A stretch of 24,387 nucleotides of DNA from Willaertia magna. Its lineage: Eukaryota > Heterolobosea > Eutetramitea > Acrasida > Naegleriidae. Under the pieces are notes generated by a model, which made no database searches, was not told the DNA's origin, and saw only the letters and a list, made by a program, of their open reading frames with translations. Made by a program: the position numbers and the translations under genes. Location: contig CADWAF010003927.1 in the NCBI GenBank assembly GCA_902984215.1, positions 1-24,387 of the forward strand. Reading direction: 5' to 3'. Positions 1 to 8,312 of the stretch are shown piece by piece (position 1 is the stretch's first letter; every line of letters begins with the position of its first letter).

Positions 1-1
1 G

Positions 2-88
2 AAACAGGAATGGTTTATTCAACCGTGTTGTGCTTGGAATGGAAATGGTTTGTTTGAGGGTTTTGATTGGTTGTCTAATAAATTGTAA
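2..88 (+). CDS. C-terminal end of an ARF/ARL-family small GTPase (partial)
   Basis: Only the last 28 codons and the TAA stop lie in the window; the gene continues upstream of base 1. The peptide contains WFIQPCCAWNGNGLFEG followed by FDWLSNKL. This is the conserved C-terminus of ADP-ribosylation-factor GTPases, where the G5 guanine-contact loop (usually a C/S-A-T type motif) is followed by the last helix containing GL-EG-DWL. ARF/ARL proteins recruit coat and tether proteins to Golgi or other membranes in a GTP-dependent way. In the usual Cys-Ala-Thr of the G5 loop, Thr is replaced here by Trp, so it may be an ARL-like member rather than ARF1. The G1 to G4 motifs are outside the window, so subfamily and intactness cannot be judged. 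Confidence 0.8.
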   Translation, partial: KQEWFIQPCCAWNGNGLFEGFDWLSNKL

Positions 89-210
89 AGGAATGATTTT
101 AAATTGTAAATAAAAGTGTAAATTCATATTGTTTAAAAATTTAAAAATTAAGAAAAATAACAGCGAAAACTAAAATCTTAAATTTTTGTGTTTTTGAATG
201 CCATAAACCT

Positions 211-215
211 AAAAA
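211..215 (-). terminator. Pol III terminator of tRNA-Leu
   Basis: Five consecutive T on the minus strand, one base after the discriminator base of the tRNA gene, which is the standard RNA polymerase III stop signal. Confidence 0.7.
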
Positions 216-216
216 T

Positions 217-306
217 TGATGCGGAAGGGGTTCGAACCCTTGCCCTTTCGGATCAGGGAATTTAGTTTCCTAAACCTGACGTCTTAGACCTCTCGACCAC
301 CGCACC
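217..306 (-). tRNA. tRNA-Leu(UAG) with a 10-nt intron
   Basis: Read on the minus strand it folds as a class II tRNA. The 7-bp acceptor stem (5' GGTGCGG, 3' CCGCATC, one G-U pair) is followed by discriminator A, which suits Leu and not Ser. There is a D-arm with GAGAGGTCTAA in the loop, an anticodon stem TCAGG/CCTGA, a long variable arm and a T-arm AAGGG-TTCGAAC-CCCTT. The loop between the anticodon-stem halves is 17 nt instead of 7. Placing the anticodon TAG at 270-272, with G37 next, leaves a 10-nt intron at about 259-268 in the canonical position after base 37. A run of five T follows the 3' end on the same strand as a Pol III terminator. Confidence 0.9.
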
Positions 307-2109
307 TTCTGCTTTGAACGAATGAAATAACCTTGGACCTCTTTAACAAACTTAGTTTTTTTATAAACAAATTTTAAAATTTACAAAAAACGTGTTTATT
401 TAAAATTAGTATTTAAATATTTACAATTTATCATAATCATTAAATGAATCATTTTCTATATTGTTTATATTTTTTTAAGATTTAGAAGAAAATGATTTTA
501 AAAATTAAATAAATATTATAATATTATTCTTATTTTCACAATTTATAATATTAAAATGAATTTATGATTATAAAATATTCTTTTATATATTCTTAAACAT
601 TATATATATATAAAATTTTTATAATAGGTCAAGTAAAGATTTATTTTATTTTAATTAATTTATTTTTACTTATAATTTCATAATATTAGATTTAATAATA
701 AAAAATTTAATATCTAAAAAATATATTAAATTATTTAAAACATTTTTTTTTAAAACAAGTTTTATTAAAATAAATATTAGTATTTCATTATTATTTTTTT
801 ATTTTCTTTTTTTTACTTAAACTTATTAAAATAATTAATTTTTTTTATTAACTTTTTTTTCTTTTTTTTAAACTTTTTTTACATTATTTTCACTATACTT
901 TATTTTTTTTTTTTATTTATTTAATAATTTTTTAATTTTTTCTAATTTTTTTTATTTATTTAATCTTTTTTCAACTTTTCAAAAACTTTATATTTCTTTA
1001 TAAATTTTTTAATGTTGTTAAAAAATTTAAATTTTTTGTAATTATTATATAATTTTTATTTTTTTAATCAGTTTTTTTATTTTTAATATTTTTCATTTCT
1101 TTTTAAAATAACTTTTTTATTTTATAATCTTTGTAAAAACATATTTTATTACAATTTAATCCTAGTAAAACTTTAAAATTATATAAACTTTTATTATATT
1201 TAACTTTAAAACAAAAACTATAATTTTTTTTTTTTTAATGATTTCTATAAAAATTAGTAAATAATTAAAAAAATAAAAACTTATTAATATTTTATTTTTA
1301 CTATTTAAAGATAAAAATTAATTATTTTTTATTTATTTTTTTAATATATTTAATTTAGTTATATTATTTATTTTTTATTTTTTTAATAATTTTTTTTATT
1401 AATCTTTTAATAACTATTTATTAATGGTTATTGTAATATAAATATTATATATTTATATATTATTAAATTGTAAGTTAATATTATTTATTTATTATAGAAT
1501 TATTATAGTTATTAAAATAAAATTTATAATTGACTAATTAAATATAAAATTTATATATAATAATAATATATATACATTTTTATTTAAATAAATATATATA
1601 CATATATTTTATTTCAAAACATTTATTACAGGATTTAAAGAAAAAAAATTGTAATTAATAATAAAAATATATAAAATATTAAATTTTTTTAATTTTAATA
1701 ATTTATTTTGATTAAATTTTTTTTTATTAATATTAAAAAAATTTATGTACTTAATTTAATTTTTTTAAAACATTTATTAAAATATCTTAAAAATAGAGAT
1801 ATTTTAATTTTTATATATAAAAAAAATAAAATATTTTTATTGAAATTAAAAAATATTTATTTAATTTTTCTTTTTACTTACTCTTTAAAATATACTTATG
1901 AATTAATTTTTGTAACTTTTAAGGTTTTAAAGAATTTTTTATTTTTACTTTAATAAAAAGCTTTTAAAAAGTATTACTTTAGATAAATTAATAAATGTGT
2001 ATAAACATTGTATTTATAATGTTACCAAATTTAATAAACAATAAAACAATTAATTTTTTAAATAACTTTCTTATTATTTATTTACAATTTTAATAAAAGA
2101 CAAAAAAAA
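307..2109. other. Gene-free, extremely AT-rich region
   Basis: About 1.8 kb between the tRNA-Leu and the first 5S gene made almost only of A and T in short homopolymer and TTTA/TTAA runs. No recognisable protein motif appears in any frame. The longest open stretch (about 1.7-1.95 kb, plus strand) starts without an ATG and encodes only Phe/Ile/Leu/Lys/Asn-type residues, as expected from base composition. The composition resembles the decayed transposon stretch at 15.1-16.8 kb, so this may be an even older decayed element; that is inference only. I see no tRNA, rRNA or tandem array in it. Confidence 0.7.
2102..2109 (-). terminator. Pol III terminator of 5S copy A
   Basis: Uninterrupted T run on the minus strand immediately after the 5S 3' end, followed by GTCTTTT. 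Confidence 0.75.
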
Positions 2110-2227
2110 ATCTACAGCACTACAGGTTCCCGAGAAGTCTCCCATCTCAGTACTAATGTAGCCCTACTGTGCTTAACTTCTCAAATCGGACGGGATGAGG
2201 TGCTTTCGCAGTGGTATGGCCGTAGAT
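2110..2227 (-). rRNA. 5S rRNA gene (copy A)
   Basis: On the minus strand the sequence begins ATCTACGGCCATACCACTGC and ends GTGCTGTAGAT, so the two ends pair as 5S helix I. The interior carries the expected 5S blocks CATCCCGTCCGATTTGAGAAG, with TTAAGCACAG, AGTACTGAGATGGGAGAC and CTCGGGAACC, corresponding to the internal Pol III promoter and TFIIIA-contact region. Length is about 118 nt, normal for 5S. It is followed by a T run. It differs from copy B and copy C in the loop after ACCACTG (CGAAAG here, TGAAAG in both others) and in the hexamer after CAGTAGGG. It lies about 120 bp from the 3' end of the RCC1-repeat gene, on the same strand. Confidence 0.95.
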
Positions 2228-2347
2228 GATACTATTTTATTCAGTTACAATTTATATTTTAACTTTTTGCTGGAAAACTAACAAAGAATATGACAGTCAA
2301 CTTGACCACTTTTGTTTTCTCCATGTCGACTTTTATTTTTTACATAT

Positions 2348-4273
2348 TTACAACACTCTTTCTACAATTACAATACTAATATCACTCAACGGTACTCCCA
2401 CCACATTATCCTCAACATTATTATTAACATTATCAACATTATCAACAACAGTACTATAATCACCACATTCCCTTGCCATTTCTTTTAATCTCTTAAAAAA
2501 TTCATTTAAACTTTTCGTATTTTTCTCTTCCCTCCAAAAAAATAAATAATGCCAAGGTCCACAAGCAATTGCATTACAAAAACCTTCCTTCTTTTCAATA
2601 ATTAAACATTTTAAAATATTTCCAAAACTTTTACAATATTTTGATTGTTGTGCAACTTCACCAATTAAAATAAATTCTTTTCTAGTTTCTAAAACTGTAC
2701 CTCTACTTATACAATGTACATTTTGTACTAAATTATTTAATAAATCATCATTTAAAAAATCTATTGGATATTTAAATTTAATAAATTCTTTACAAGTTGT
2801 AACACCACTACCATTTGGATTTTCTTGTAATGCTTGTGTTAAAGAATTTAATCCACATGCATAAATACTACCATTTTCTAATAATACAACTGTATGTGCA
2901 TAACCACATTGTAATGCTTTAACACCAACACCTCTATCTCCATAATTTTTATCAATGGCCCTATCCATCTTATCAATGGCCCTATCTAACAGGGACATGT
3001 CAGATTTATTAGAGGCCTTACCGTTTTTTACGATTGGATCCCATGGGGCCTTAATTCTTTTAAATGAATCACCACAAACCTCTCCATTTAAAACGTCATA
3101 GTCATTATTTCCAAATCCATAAAGTTTATTATTATTTTGTGTAATTGTAACGATGCACGTGTTAGCGCAAGCAATAAATTTAATATTTTTTAATTTATTC
3201 TTTTTAAATTGTAAATCTTTCTTTTCAATGGAACCATTATTGGAAGTACATAATCTAAACATTGTATTATCCTCTATTTTAAAAATATTGTAAAAGTATT
3301 GTAAATTATTTAAAAAATAATTAAAAAATAATTAAAAAATATTGTAAAGTTTTGTAAAGTTTTGTAAAAAAATATTACCATTTAAATTAAATAAAATTAA
3401 ATAAAATAAATTAATAAATAAAATTAAATAAATTTAAATAAAATAAATTAAATAAATTAATAAATTAATAAAATAACACATACCACTTAAAAATACAGTA
3501 TTTCTACTAACAGATCCAACAATAATCTTTTTCAATAAAGGTAAATAAAAACTCATTACTTTATCACTACCATTACTTCTACCATCTAAAACATAAATCA
3601 TTGAATTATAAAATTCTAAAATTATAACATCACCACTACCATATACTCCTTTTAATTTATATTTATTATTTATTTCTTTATTTATTTCTTTATTTTCTTT
3701 ATTATTTTTATTAAAAATGGAAGAAAAAAAAGAATTATTTTGTAAAGAATTATTACAAAAATGGTCAATTAATTTTTTATAATTAATTTTATAAAAAGTA
3801 TAATAATTATCTCCAAACTGTTTTTCTTTAATAAATTTTAAATAATTTACCGATTTATTCTCAAAATTTGTAATGTATAATTTATCTTTTAAATTTTCAT
3901 CTATTGTCCAAAATAGAGAATATTCAAATGCATATTCACCACCAGCAATAATTTCTTTAATTTTTTGAAAGGGATAATTAATTTCACAAATTTCATAAGT
4001 TGGGATTGTTGGGTTTTTAAGGCTATAGGCTGTATTGGTACGGGTACCACCGTAGGCTATTAGGATTTTTGTTTCTGTAGGTTTGTTGTTATTGTTTGTT
4101 GTTTTTTTGTTATTATTTTTAGTTAGTTTATTGATGGGGGAAGCATCTGAATTGAAATGTTGTTGTTCATTATCGAAGTCGTTATTGTCTTGTTGTTGTT
4201 GTTGGTTATTGTTGTTGGAAGAAGTGCTGTTGGACTTTTTGGATGAGAAAAAGTTTTTGATTTTTGAAAACAT
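2348..4273 (-). CDS. RCC1-repeat (beta-propeller) protein, two exons
   Basis: Two exons, 4273-3484 and 3273-2348, give 571 residues. The ATG at 4271-4273 is preceded by an A run like its neighbours; a longer open frame upstream begins only with TTG and is not used. Residues about 15-70 are a Ser/Asn/Gln-rich disordered leader with poly-Q and poly-N. The rest shows divergent RCC1 blades: KILIAYGGTRTN, GVYGSGDVIILEF, SVSRNTVFLSG, then in exon 2 NNKLYGFGNNDY, LQCGYAHTVVLLENGSIYACG and IACGPWHYLFF. The G-H-T-hh-h-G-hYhhG pattern is typical. RCC1 repeats act as protein interaction or guanine-exchange propellers, but without Ran-contact residues the partner cannot be assigned. The intron falls inside a repeat, and joining it restores a normal NTVFLSGEDNTMFRL blade. 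Confidence 0.85.
3274..3483 (-). other. Spliceosomal intron in the RCC1-repeat gene (210 bp)
   Basis: The first open frame runs into GTATGT at 3483-3478 and then into AT-only sequence with stops. The second open frame resumes after AAAATAG at 3280-3274. Splicing leaves one G of a codon in exon 1 and AG in exon 2, forming GAG (Glu) and keeping the frame into the ATG-containing second exon. The interior is almost pure A/T. It is the only intron I can support among the protein genes here. Confidence 0.8.
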
Positions 4274-4361
4274 TTTTTTCGATAATTTAAAAGTCAGATC
4301 AGAAATCAAATAAAAATTACAATATTTTTTTTTTAATTTATTACTAAGTAGAAGAGACGAC

Positions 4362-4378
4362 GAACATGATCCATGTTC
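4362..4378. promoter_or_regulatory. Inverted repeat GAACATG-N3-CATGTTC upstream of the RCC1-repeat gene
   Basis: Perfect 7-bp arms separated by ATC, about 90 bp upstream of the RCC1-repeat ATG and 115 bp downstream of the ABHD-type gene. Its position in a 220-bp intergenic gap fits a dimeric transcription-factor site. This is inference from symmetry and location only. Confidence 0.3.
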
Positions 4379-4493
4379 TTAAGAATTAATGAAGGAAATA
4401 ACAAAGAATTTAGAAATGATTAATTGGAGAGTTAAGGCTAGATGAATGAAATATAAAGAATGAATGACATATAGGTTTGGGATAGAAAGGTTT

Positions 4494-5762
4494 TTATAAA
4501 ATAATGTTATTAATCTTTTGACACTTGTTAAAATTCAATTGTTGTTGTTGTTCTTTCTCTTTTAATAAATCTAAACAAGCTAAACAGTATTGAGCACATG
4601 TTCTTTCCATCCAAGAAGGTACTTCTAAGAAAGGACTTAAACCTTCCATCCAAGCAACATGTCCACCTCTATTCGTTGTAGCTAACATTAATTTTCTATT
4701 TTCATTAAAACATTTATAAGGTATACTTTCTTTTAAACTAATAGGATCATCTAATGCATTTAAGAATAATACTGGAATACAAACTCCAATTAATTCATCT
4801 TTACAACTACAAGATTGATAGAAATTAGCTAAATTATCTTTACCTATAATTATTCTACTAACGGAATCATCAAATTCCATTGAAGAATTTACTCTTTTTA
4901 CTTTTTCTAAATTAATTTCTTTAATTTCTTTATATAAATGTTCATGAGATAATATTAACTCCTTTCTTTTCTTAGTAAAAACTTTATCATATACAAATCT
5001 ATTAACAAAATCTCCATTCATTAATTGTTTTGAAGAACTTTCTAAATCATAAGGATTAGATACCGATATAGCAAAATCTAATGGAGTATCTTCACCTACT
5101 AAACCTAAATATTTAGTCATTATATTAGATCCTAAACTAAATCCACAACCAAACATTGCTTTACTTTTAGGATATCTACTTTTAATATGTTTTAATACAA
5201 CTTCCATATCATCTGTACTTAAACCAAATGTTGGTGTTTGTAAAGCCATTTGTTGAGCTCCTCTATAATTTACAACTACCGTTCGGAAAGAACAAGCCTT
5301 TACTACATAAGAAACAAAGTGTTTAATTTCAATTTCTTTACTTCCACCACATACTCCAGCAAATACTACCATTAGAGGAGCATCTTCATCTAAATAGGAC
5401 TTTTCTGTAGCCTTGTTAGTTTCAGTACAAGGCTTGTTAATCTCTTCTACCCAATCTAATACAATCTTTCCTCCACATTGAAAAGTAAATACTTCAGGTT
5501 TATAAGTAAACCATTGAATATCTGGACGTAAAGCTACATTAAAGATAGTTTGTAAATGTTTATTTAAAAGATAAGGTGTAGGTTCAAATGGTTTATTAAA
5601 ATTGGGTATATGATTTATTATATATTGAATATCTTTTTCTTCTTTATGGTAATATAATTTAACATTTTCTTTACTGTAAAGAGATAATAATTTATAGATA
5701 ATGTAGAAAAATAGTGGTAAAAGAAGTAGTATGGTTATTATTGTTGTTAGTGAAAGTACCAT
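4494..5762 (-). CDS. ABHD1/3-type (EMB8/YheT-like) alpha/beta hydrolase, membrane anchored
   Basis: 422 residues from an ATG at 5760-5762. Residues 3-27 form one hydrophobic segment, a signal anchor. The hydrolase domain begins near PFEPTPYLLNKHLQTIFN (about 58-75), the diagnostic opening of the ABHD1/ABHD3/YheT family. It has the oxyanion region FAGVCGGSKE, the nucleophile elbow GFSLGSN (Ser209), the acid motif NALDDPI (Asp338) and the His motif GGHVAWMEG (His368), so the catalytic triad is complete. Animal members act on phospholipids (ABHD3 removes medium-chain acyl groups) and plant EMB8 is related; the substrate here is unknown. The C-terminus ends in a short poly-Gln tract. It is preceded on its upstream side by the 0.21-kb repeat at 5972-6185. 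Confidence 0.88.
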   Translation of the reverse strand: MVLSLTTIITILLLLPLFFYIIYKLLSLYSKENVKLYYHKEEKDIQYIINHIPNFNKPFEPTPYLLNKHLQTIFNVALRPDIQWFTYKPEVFTFQCGGKIVLDWVEEINKPCTETNKATEKSYLDEDAPLMVVFAGVCGGSKEIEIKHFVSYVVKACSFRTVVVNYRGAQQMALQTPTFGLSTDDMEVVLKHIKSRYPKSKAMFGCGFSLGSNIMTKYLGLVGEDTPLDFAISVSNPYDLESSSKQLMNGDFVNRFVYDKVFTKKRKELILSHEHLYKEIKEINLEKVKRVNSSMEFDDSVSRIIIGKDNLANFYQSCSCKDELIGVCIPVLFLNALDDPISLKESIPYKCFNENRKLMLATTNRGGHVAWMEGLSPFLEVPSWMERTCAQYCLACLDLLKEKEQQQQLNFNKCQKINNIIL

Positions 5763-5971
5763 TTTGAATTCCGATAGGTTTTTAGCCTAGGATAGAGGGT
5801 TGGATGTGAAAAGGCTTGAAAGTGTGAAAAATTTACACCTAGGTTAATAAATTGAAACAATTTTTTTTTTTATTTTTTATTTATTTTAGAAAGGAAACTA
5901 GTTGACACATTATTGACATTACTTCTTTTTTGTCAATCAAGCAAATTGTTTTGTATCTTTCAATTATTTTA

Positions 5972-6185
5972 CAACCACAAGATTGAACAGATTTTAATCA
6001 AAGTTTAAAAACAAATTAAATGACAGTTCCATGTAGATTGTTTCAAATCACCAATTCCCAGTATTGTAGTTTTTTACATACTAGAAACATTTCTGTGTTT
6101 CTTTCATCACAGTTCATACTCTCAAAGAGAGTAGTGGGTTAACTGCCATATTCCTGGTTAGTTTCCCATCAAGTCAACAAGTGAA
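5972..6185 (+). repeat. 0.21-kb dispersed repeat, copy 1 (inverted partner at 17275-17486)
   Basis: Reading plus strand from CAACCACAAGATTGAACAG to CCCATCAAG-CAA-AAGTG, the sequence matches the reverse complement of 17275-17486 with only a short divergent patch near 6037-6046, a 2-base difference in a T run and a few substitutions near the end. It contains potential hairpins (ACTCTC-TTT-GAGAGT; AGAAAC/GTTTCT) preserved in both copies. It lies 211 bp upstream of the ABHD-type gene start and just before a 5S pseudogene; copy 2 has the same arrangement relative to the BPI-like gene and an intact 5S gene. Confidence 0.9.
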
Positions 6186-6191
6186 ATAATT

Positions 6192-6288
6192 ATAAATACA
6201 TGCCACTGTGAAACCATCCAGTCTAATTTGAAGTAAAGCTATATTAGTGAGTTTAAGACTTCTCGGGAAAACCTGTAATGCTGTAGAT
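6192..6288 (+). pseudogene. Decayed 5S rRNA pseudogene
   Basis: The 3' part is clear: GACTTCTCGGGAAAACCTGT then AATGCTGTAGAT and a T run, against GACTTCTCGGGAACCTGTAG and TGCTGTAGAT in the intact genes. The 5' part is recognisable with deletions: GCCACTGTGAAA, then ATCC, CTAATTTGAAG, TAAAGC and ATATTAGT align in order to ACCACTGTGAAAG, CATCC, CGATTTGAGAAG, TTAAGC and ACATTAGT. About 20 nt are missing in total, including part of the internal promoter, so it is probably not functional. The T run after it is followed by TGTCTTTT, similar to the flank of copy A. Confidence 0.85.
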
Positions 6289-6674
6289 TTTTTTCTGTCT
6301 TTTGCATATAAAAGAACAATTTTGGTCTTGTTGTTTCAGTCAACTTTAGGCGAATGTCAATCATTCCTTCATAAATTAATTTATGATCCACCAAATAACA
6401 AAAAAAACATGCAACATAGTACGAAAGTATTCGCTGTTTAGATGGGGGAAAGAAATGAGAACTAAAAAACAACACTTCTAATTTTATTTTGTTCTCCGCC
6501 TATAAAATTATGGTTTGTTTTTGATGACGAAAACAAACCGGTGAATGTTTGTTTGTGTTTAATGTGTTCTCTTGACGTTTACCTACAGGGTCATAAAAAT
6601 ATTGGTTTATTTTGTAACGAAACAGCGATTACTACAACGTTTTGTTGTTTGTACTGTAAAAGCCGCAACGCAGC
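6289..6674. other. Intergenic region without recognisable gene
   Basis: Between the 5S pseudogene and tRNA-Glu. Base composition is less AT-biased than the repeat-rich zones. Short open frames on both strands have no recognisable motif, and one of them merely reads through the tRNA gene. I see no RNA gene fold. Confidence 0.55.
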
Positions 6675-6679
6675 AAAAA
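6675..6679 (-). terminator. Pol III terminator of tRNA-Glu
   Basis: Five T on the minus strand, two bases after the discriminator base of the tRNA-Glu gene. Confidence 0.7.
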
Positions 6680-6681
6680 TT

Positions 6682-6767
6682 TTCCCACACCGGGAATCGA
6701 ACCCGGGCCTCCTGGGGTCTTATTGATTTCTGAAAGCCAGGTATCCTAGCCACTGGACTATGCGGGA
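6682..6767 (-). tRNA. tRNA-Glu(UUC) with a 14-nt intron
   Basis: On the minus strand: acceptor TCCCGCA pairing with TGTGGGA plus discriminator A, D-arm GTCCAGTGGCTAGGAT, anticodon stem CCTGG/CCAGG, and T-arm CCCGG-GTTCGAT-TCCCGG-type sequence. All are the usual eukaryotic tRNA-Glu sequence. The anticodon TTC follows CT at canonical positions 34-36. After A37 there is a 14-nt insertion at about 6717-6730 before position 38, which is the canonical place for a nuclear tRNA intron. Without it the molecule is a standard 72-nt tRNA. Confidence 0.93.
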
Positions 6768-6838
6768 TATGATCATATTTAAATTTTAATGAGGTGGATC
6801 AATAATACTTTTATTCAGCAGAACTTTTTATTAAAAAA

Positions 6839-8068
6839 CTAATTTAAAATATTATACATCCAATTTAAAACTGCATTTCTTCTAGTTAATGTTAAAAAAT
6901 GTCCAGATTTTTCTAATCTTTTTAAATTATACTTTTCATTCTGTTGTAAATTATTTTCTAAATTCTTTACATCTTTTTGTAAAGTATTATTCTGTTGTAA
7001 ATTATTTCTTTTTAAAATAAAATAATTAACATAATCTTCACATTTATTTATTGGAATTAAATAATCATGATCTCCATGTAAATGATAAATTGGTAATTTA
7101 AATTCATTCCAATTTAATTCATTACAATTTCCAGTAAAATTAAATTCTGCAATTAACATTTCAGTTACAAAATTTGGATCTTTATCAATCATCATTGAAA
7201 TTAATTCTTTTTCATAAGTTTTTAAAATATTTAAATCTCCTTGTGATAAAGAAATAAATAGATATTCAAATAAGGAAAAGAATTTATTTAAAATTGTATT
7301 TTTTGTTGTATTTTGTTGTAAAGTTTGTGTATTTTGTTGTAAAGTGGACTGTTGTGTATTTTGTTGTTGTAATGTATGTTGTTGTTGTAAAAATGTTTGT
7401 TTATTTGTCCATAAATATAATTTAATTAAATAAAATAAAATTGATTTTGGTAAAATTGTTAAAAATATTTTCTTTAAAATTAAATACTTTTCTTTTACAC
7501 ATTTTGTAAAAGATGGACAACTTCCAATAATTAAAATTCCTTTACATTTTTTAAATAAATTTTCATTTTCTTTCTTTTGTAAAAGTTGACCAATTAAAAT
7601 ACTAATCATTCCACCAACACAAAATCCACCTAAATAAAATTCATTAACATTTTTAGATTCTTCTTTTAAAATTGTAATGAAATGTTTTGCATAACTTTTT
7701 AGTGTTAATTCTTTTTTATTTTTGTAATTATTTTTGTCAACTGTATGATTGTCAATTGTATAATTGTCAATAATAATATTATTTAATTGTTTTAATTGAA
7801 AGATATGTAATTGTTCTTTTAAAATTTCTTTTTGATAAGTAAAGATACGATGATCTGTAAAGAGAGATGGTAAAAAGAATAATTTAGTATTTTGTTGTTT
7901 TAATTTATTGTAAAGTAATTGTGGAATATTTGGTGAAATTAAATCTTCATCTTTTCCTTCTTCTAAACATTCATCATCATTCTTCTTTTCATTATTATTT
8001 CCTTGTTTAAATTTAAATAACAAAAAGACAGTGACAATCAACACAACCATCAAGGTCAGTAATAACAT
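6839..8068 (-). CDS. Membrane-anchored alpha/beta hydrolase with Cys at the nucleophile position
   Basis: 409 residues from the ATG at 8066-8068, chosen because it follows an AAAAAAAA run like neighbouring genes; the frame extends further only to a GTG. Residues 1-19 are a hydrophobic signal anchor, followed by a charged Lys/Glu/Asp linker. The hydrolase core has FFLPSLFTDHR, the elbow GGFCVGG with Cys150 where Ser is usual, the acid motif HGDHDYLIP (Asp335) and KSGHFLTL (His390). An insertion at about 226-260 is rich in Gln, Thr and Asn (LQQ repeats), and a second LQQN-rich insertion precedes the His strand. Cys nucleophiles occur in dienelactone hydrolases, but the overall layout is that of a general AB-hydrolase fold. 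Substrate unknown. Confidence 0.75.
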   Translation of the reverse strand: MLLLTLMVVLIVTVFLLFKFKQGNNNEKKNDDECLEEGKDEDLISPNIPQLLYNKLKQQNTKLFFLPSLFTDHRIFTYQKEILKEQLHIFQLKQLNNIIIDNYTIDNHTVDKNNYKNKKELTLKSYAKHFITILKEESKNVNEFYLGGFCVGGMISILIGQLLQKKENENLFKKCKGILIIGSCPSFTKCVKEKYLILKKIFLTILPKSILFYLIKLYLWTNKQTFLQQQHTLQQQNTQQSTLQQNTQTLQQNTTKNTILNKFFSLFEYLFISLSQGDLNILKTYEKELISMMIDKDPNFVTEMLIAEFNFTGNCNELNWNEFKLPIYHLHGDHDYLIPINKCEDYVNYFILKRNNLQQNNTLQKDVKNLENNLQQNEKYNLKRLEKSGHFLTLTRRNAVLNWMYNILN

Positions 8069-8312
8069 TTTTTTTAAAGTTGTGTTACAGAGATATTCAT
8101 CCACAAATTAAAGTTAGTAATGAACAACATCTGCAACTTGTTCTACAAAGTATATTGAACGCAATAGAAAATGAATAAAATTTCCGTTTTATTATTATAA
8201 GTTATTGGATATGGTTGTAGGTTAAAAAGACCCTTAAAACTAGTTGTAAAAAACACAAAAATTCTTGTTAGCAATAAAAAGTAACATTTCTTCAATAATT
8301 AAAATAATTAAT

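Noticed and set aside
1708..1953. 81-codon open frame in the AT-rich block
   Set aside because: It starts at TTG, consists of residues dictated by A/T composition, and shows no motif.
2226..2459. Plus-strand open frame over the 3' end of the RCC1-repeat gene
   Set aside because: Antisense shadow of the RCC1-repeat exon 2; it has no motif and the minus-strand frame has clear family features.
6239..6475. Overlapping open frames on both strands after the 5S pseudogene
   Set aside because: No recognisable motif on either strand, one begins inside the pseudogene, and composition is non-coding.
6541..6726. 61-residue open frame ending FPHRESNPGLLGSY
   Set aside because: The end is the translated complement of the tRNA-Glu gene, a well-known artefact.
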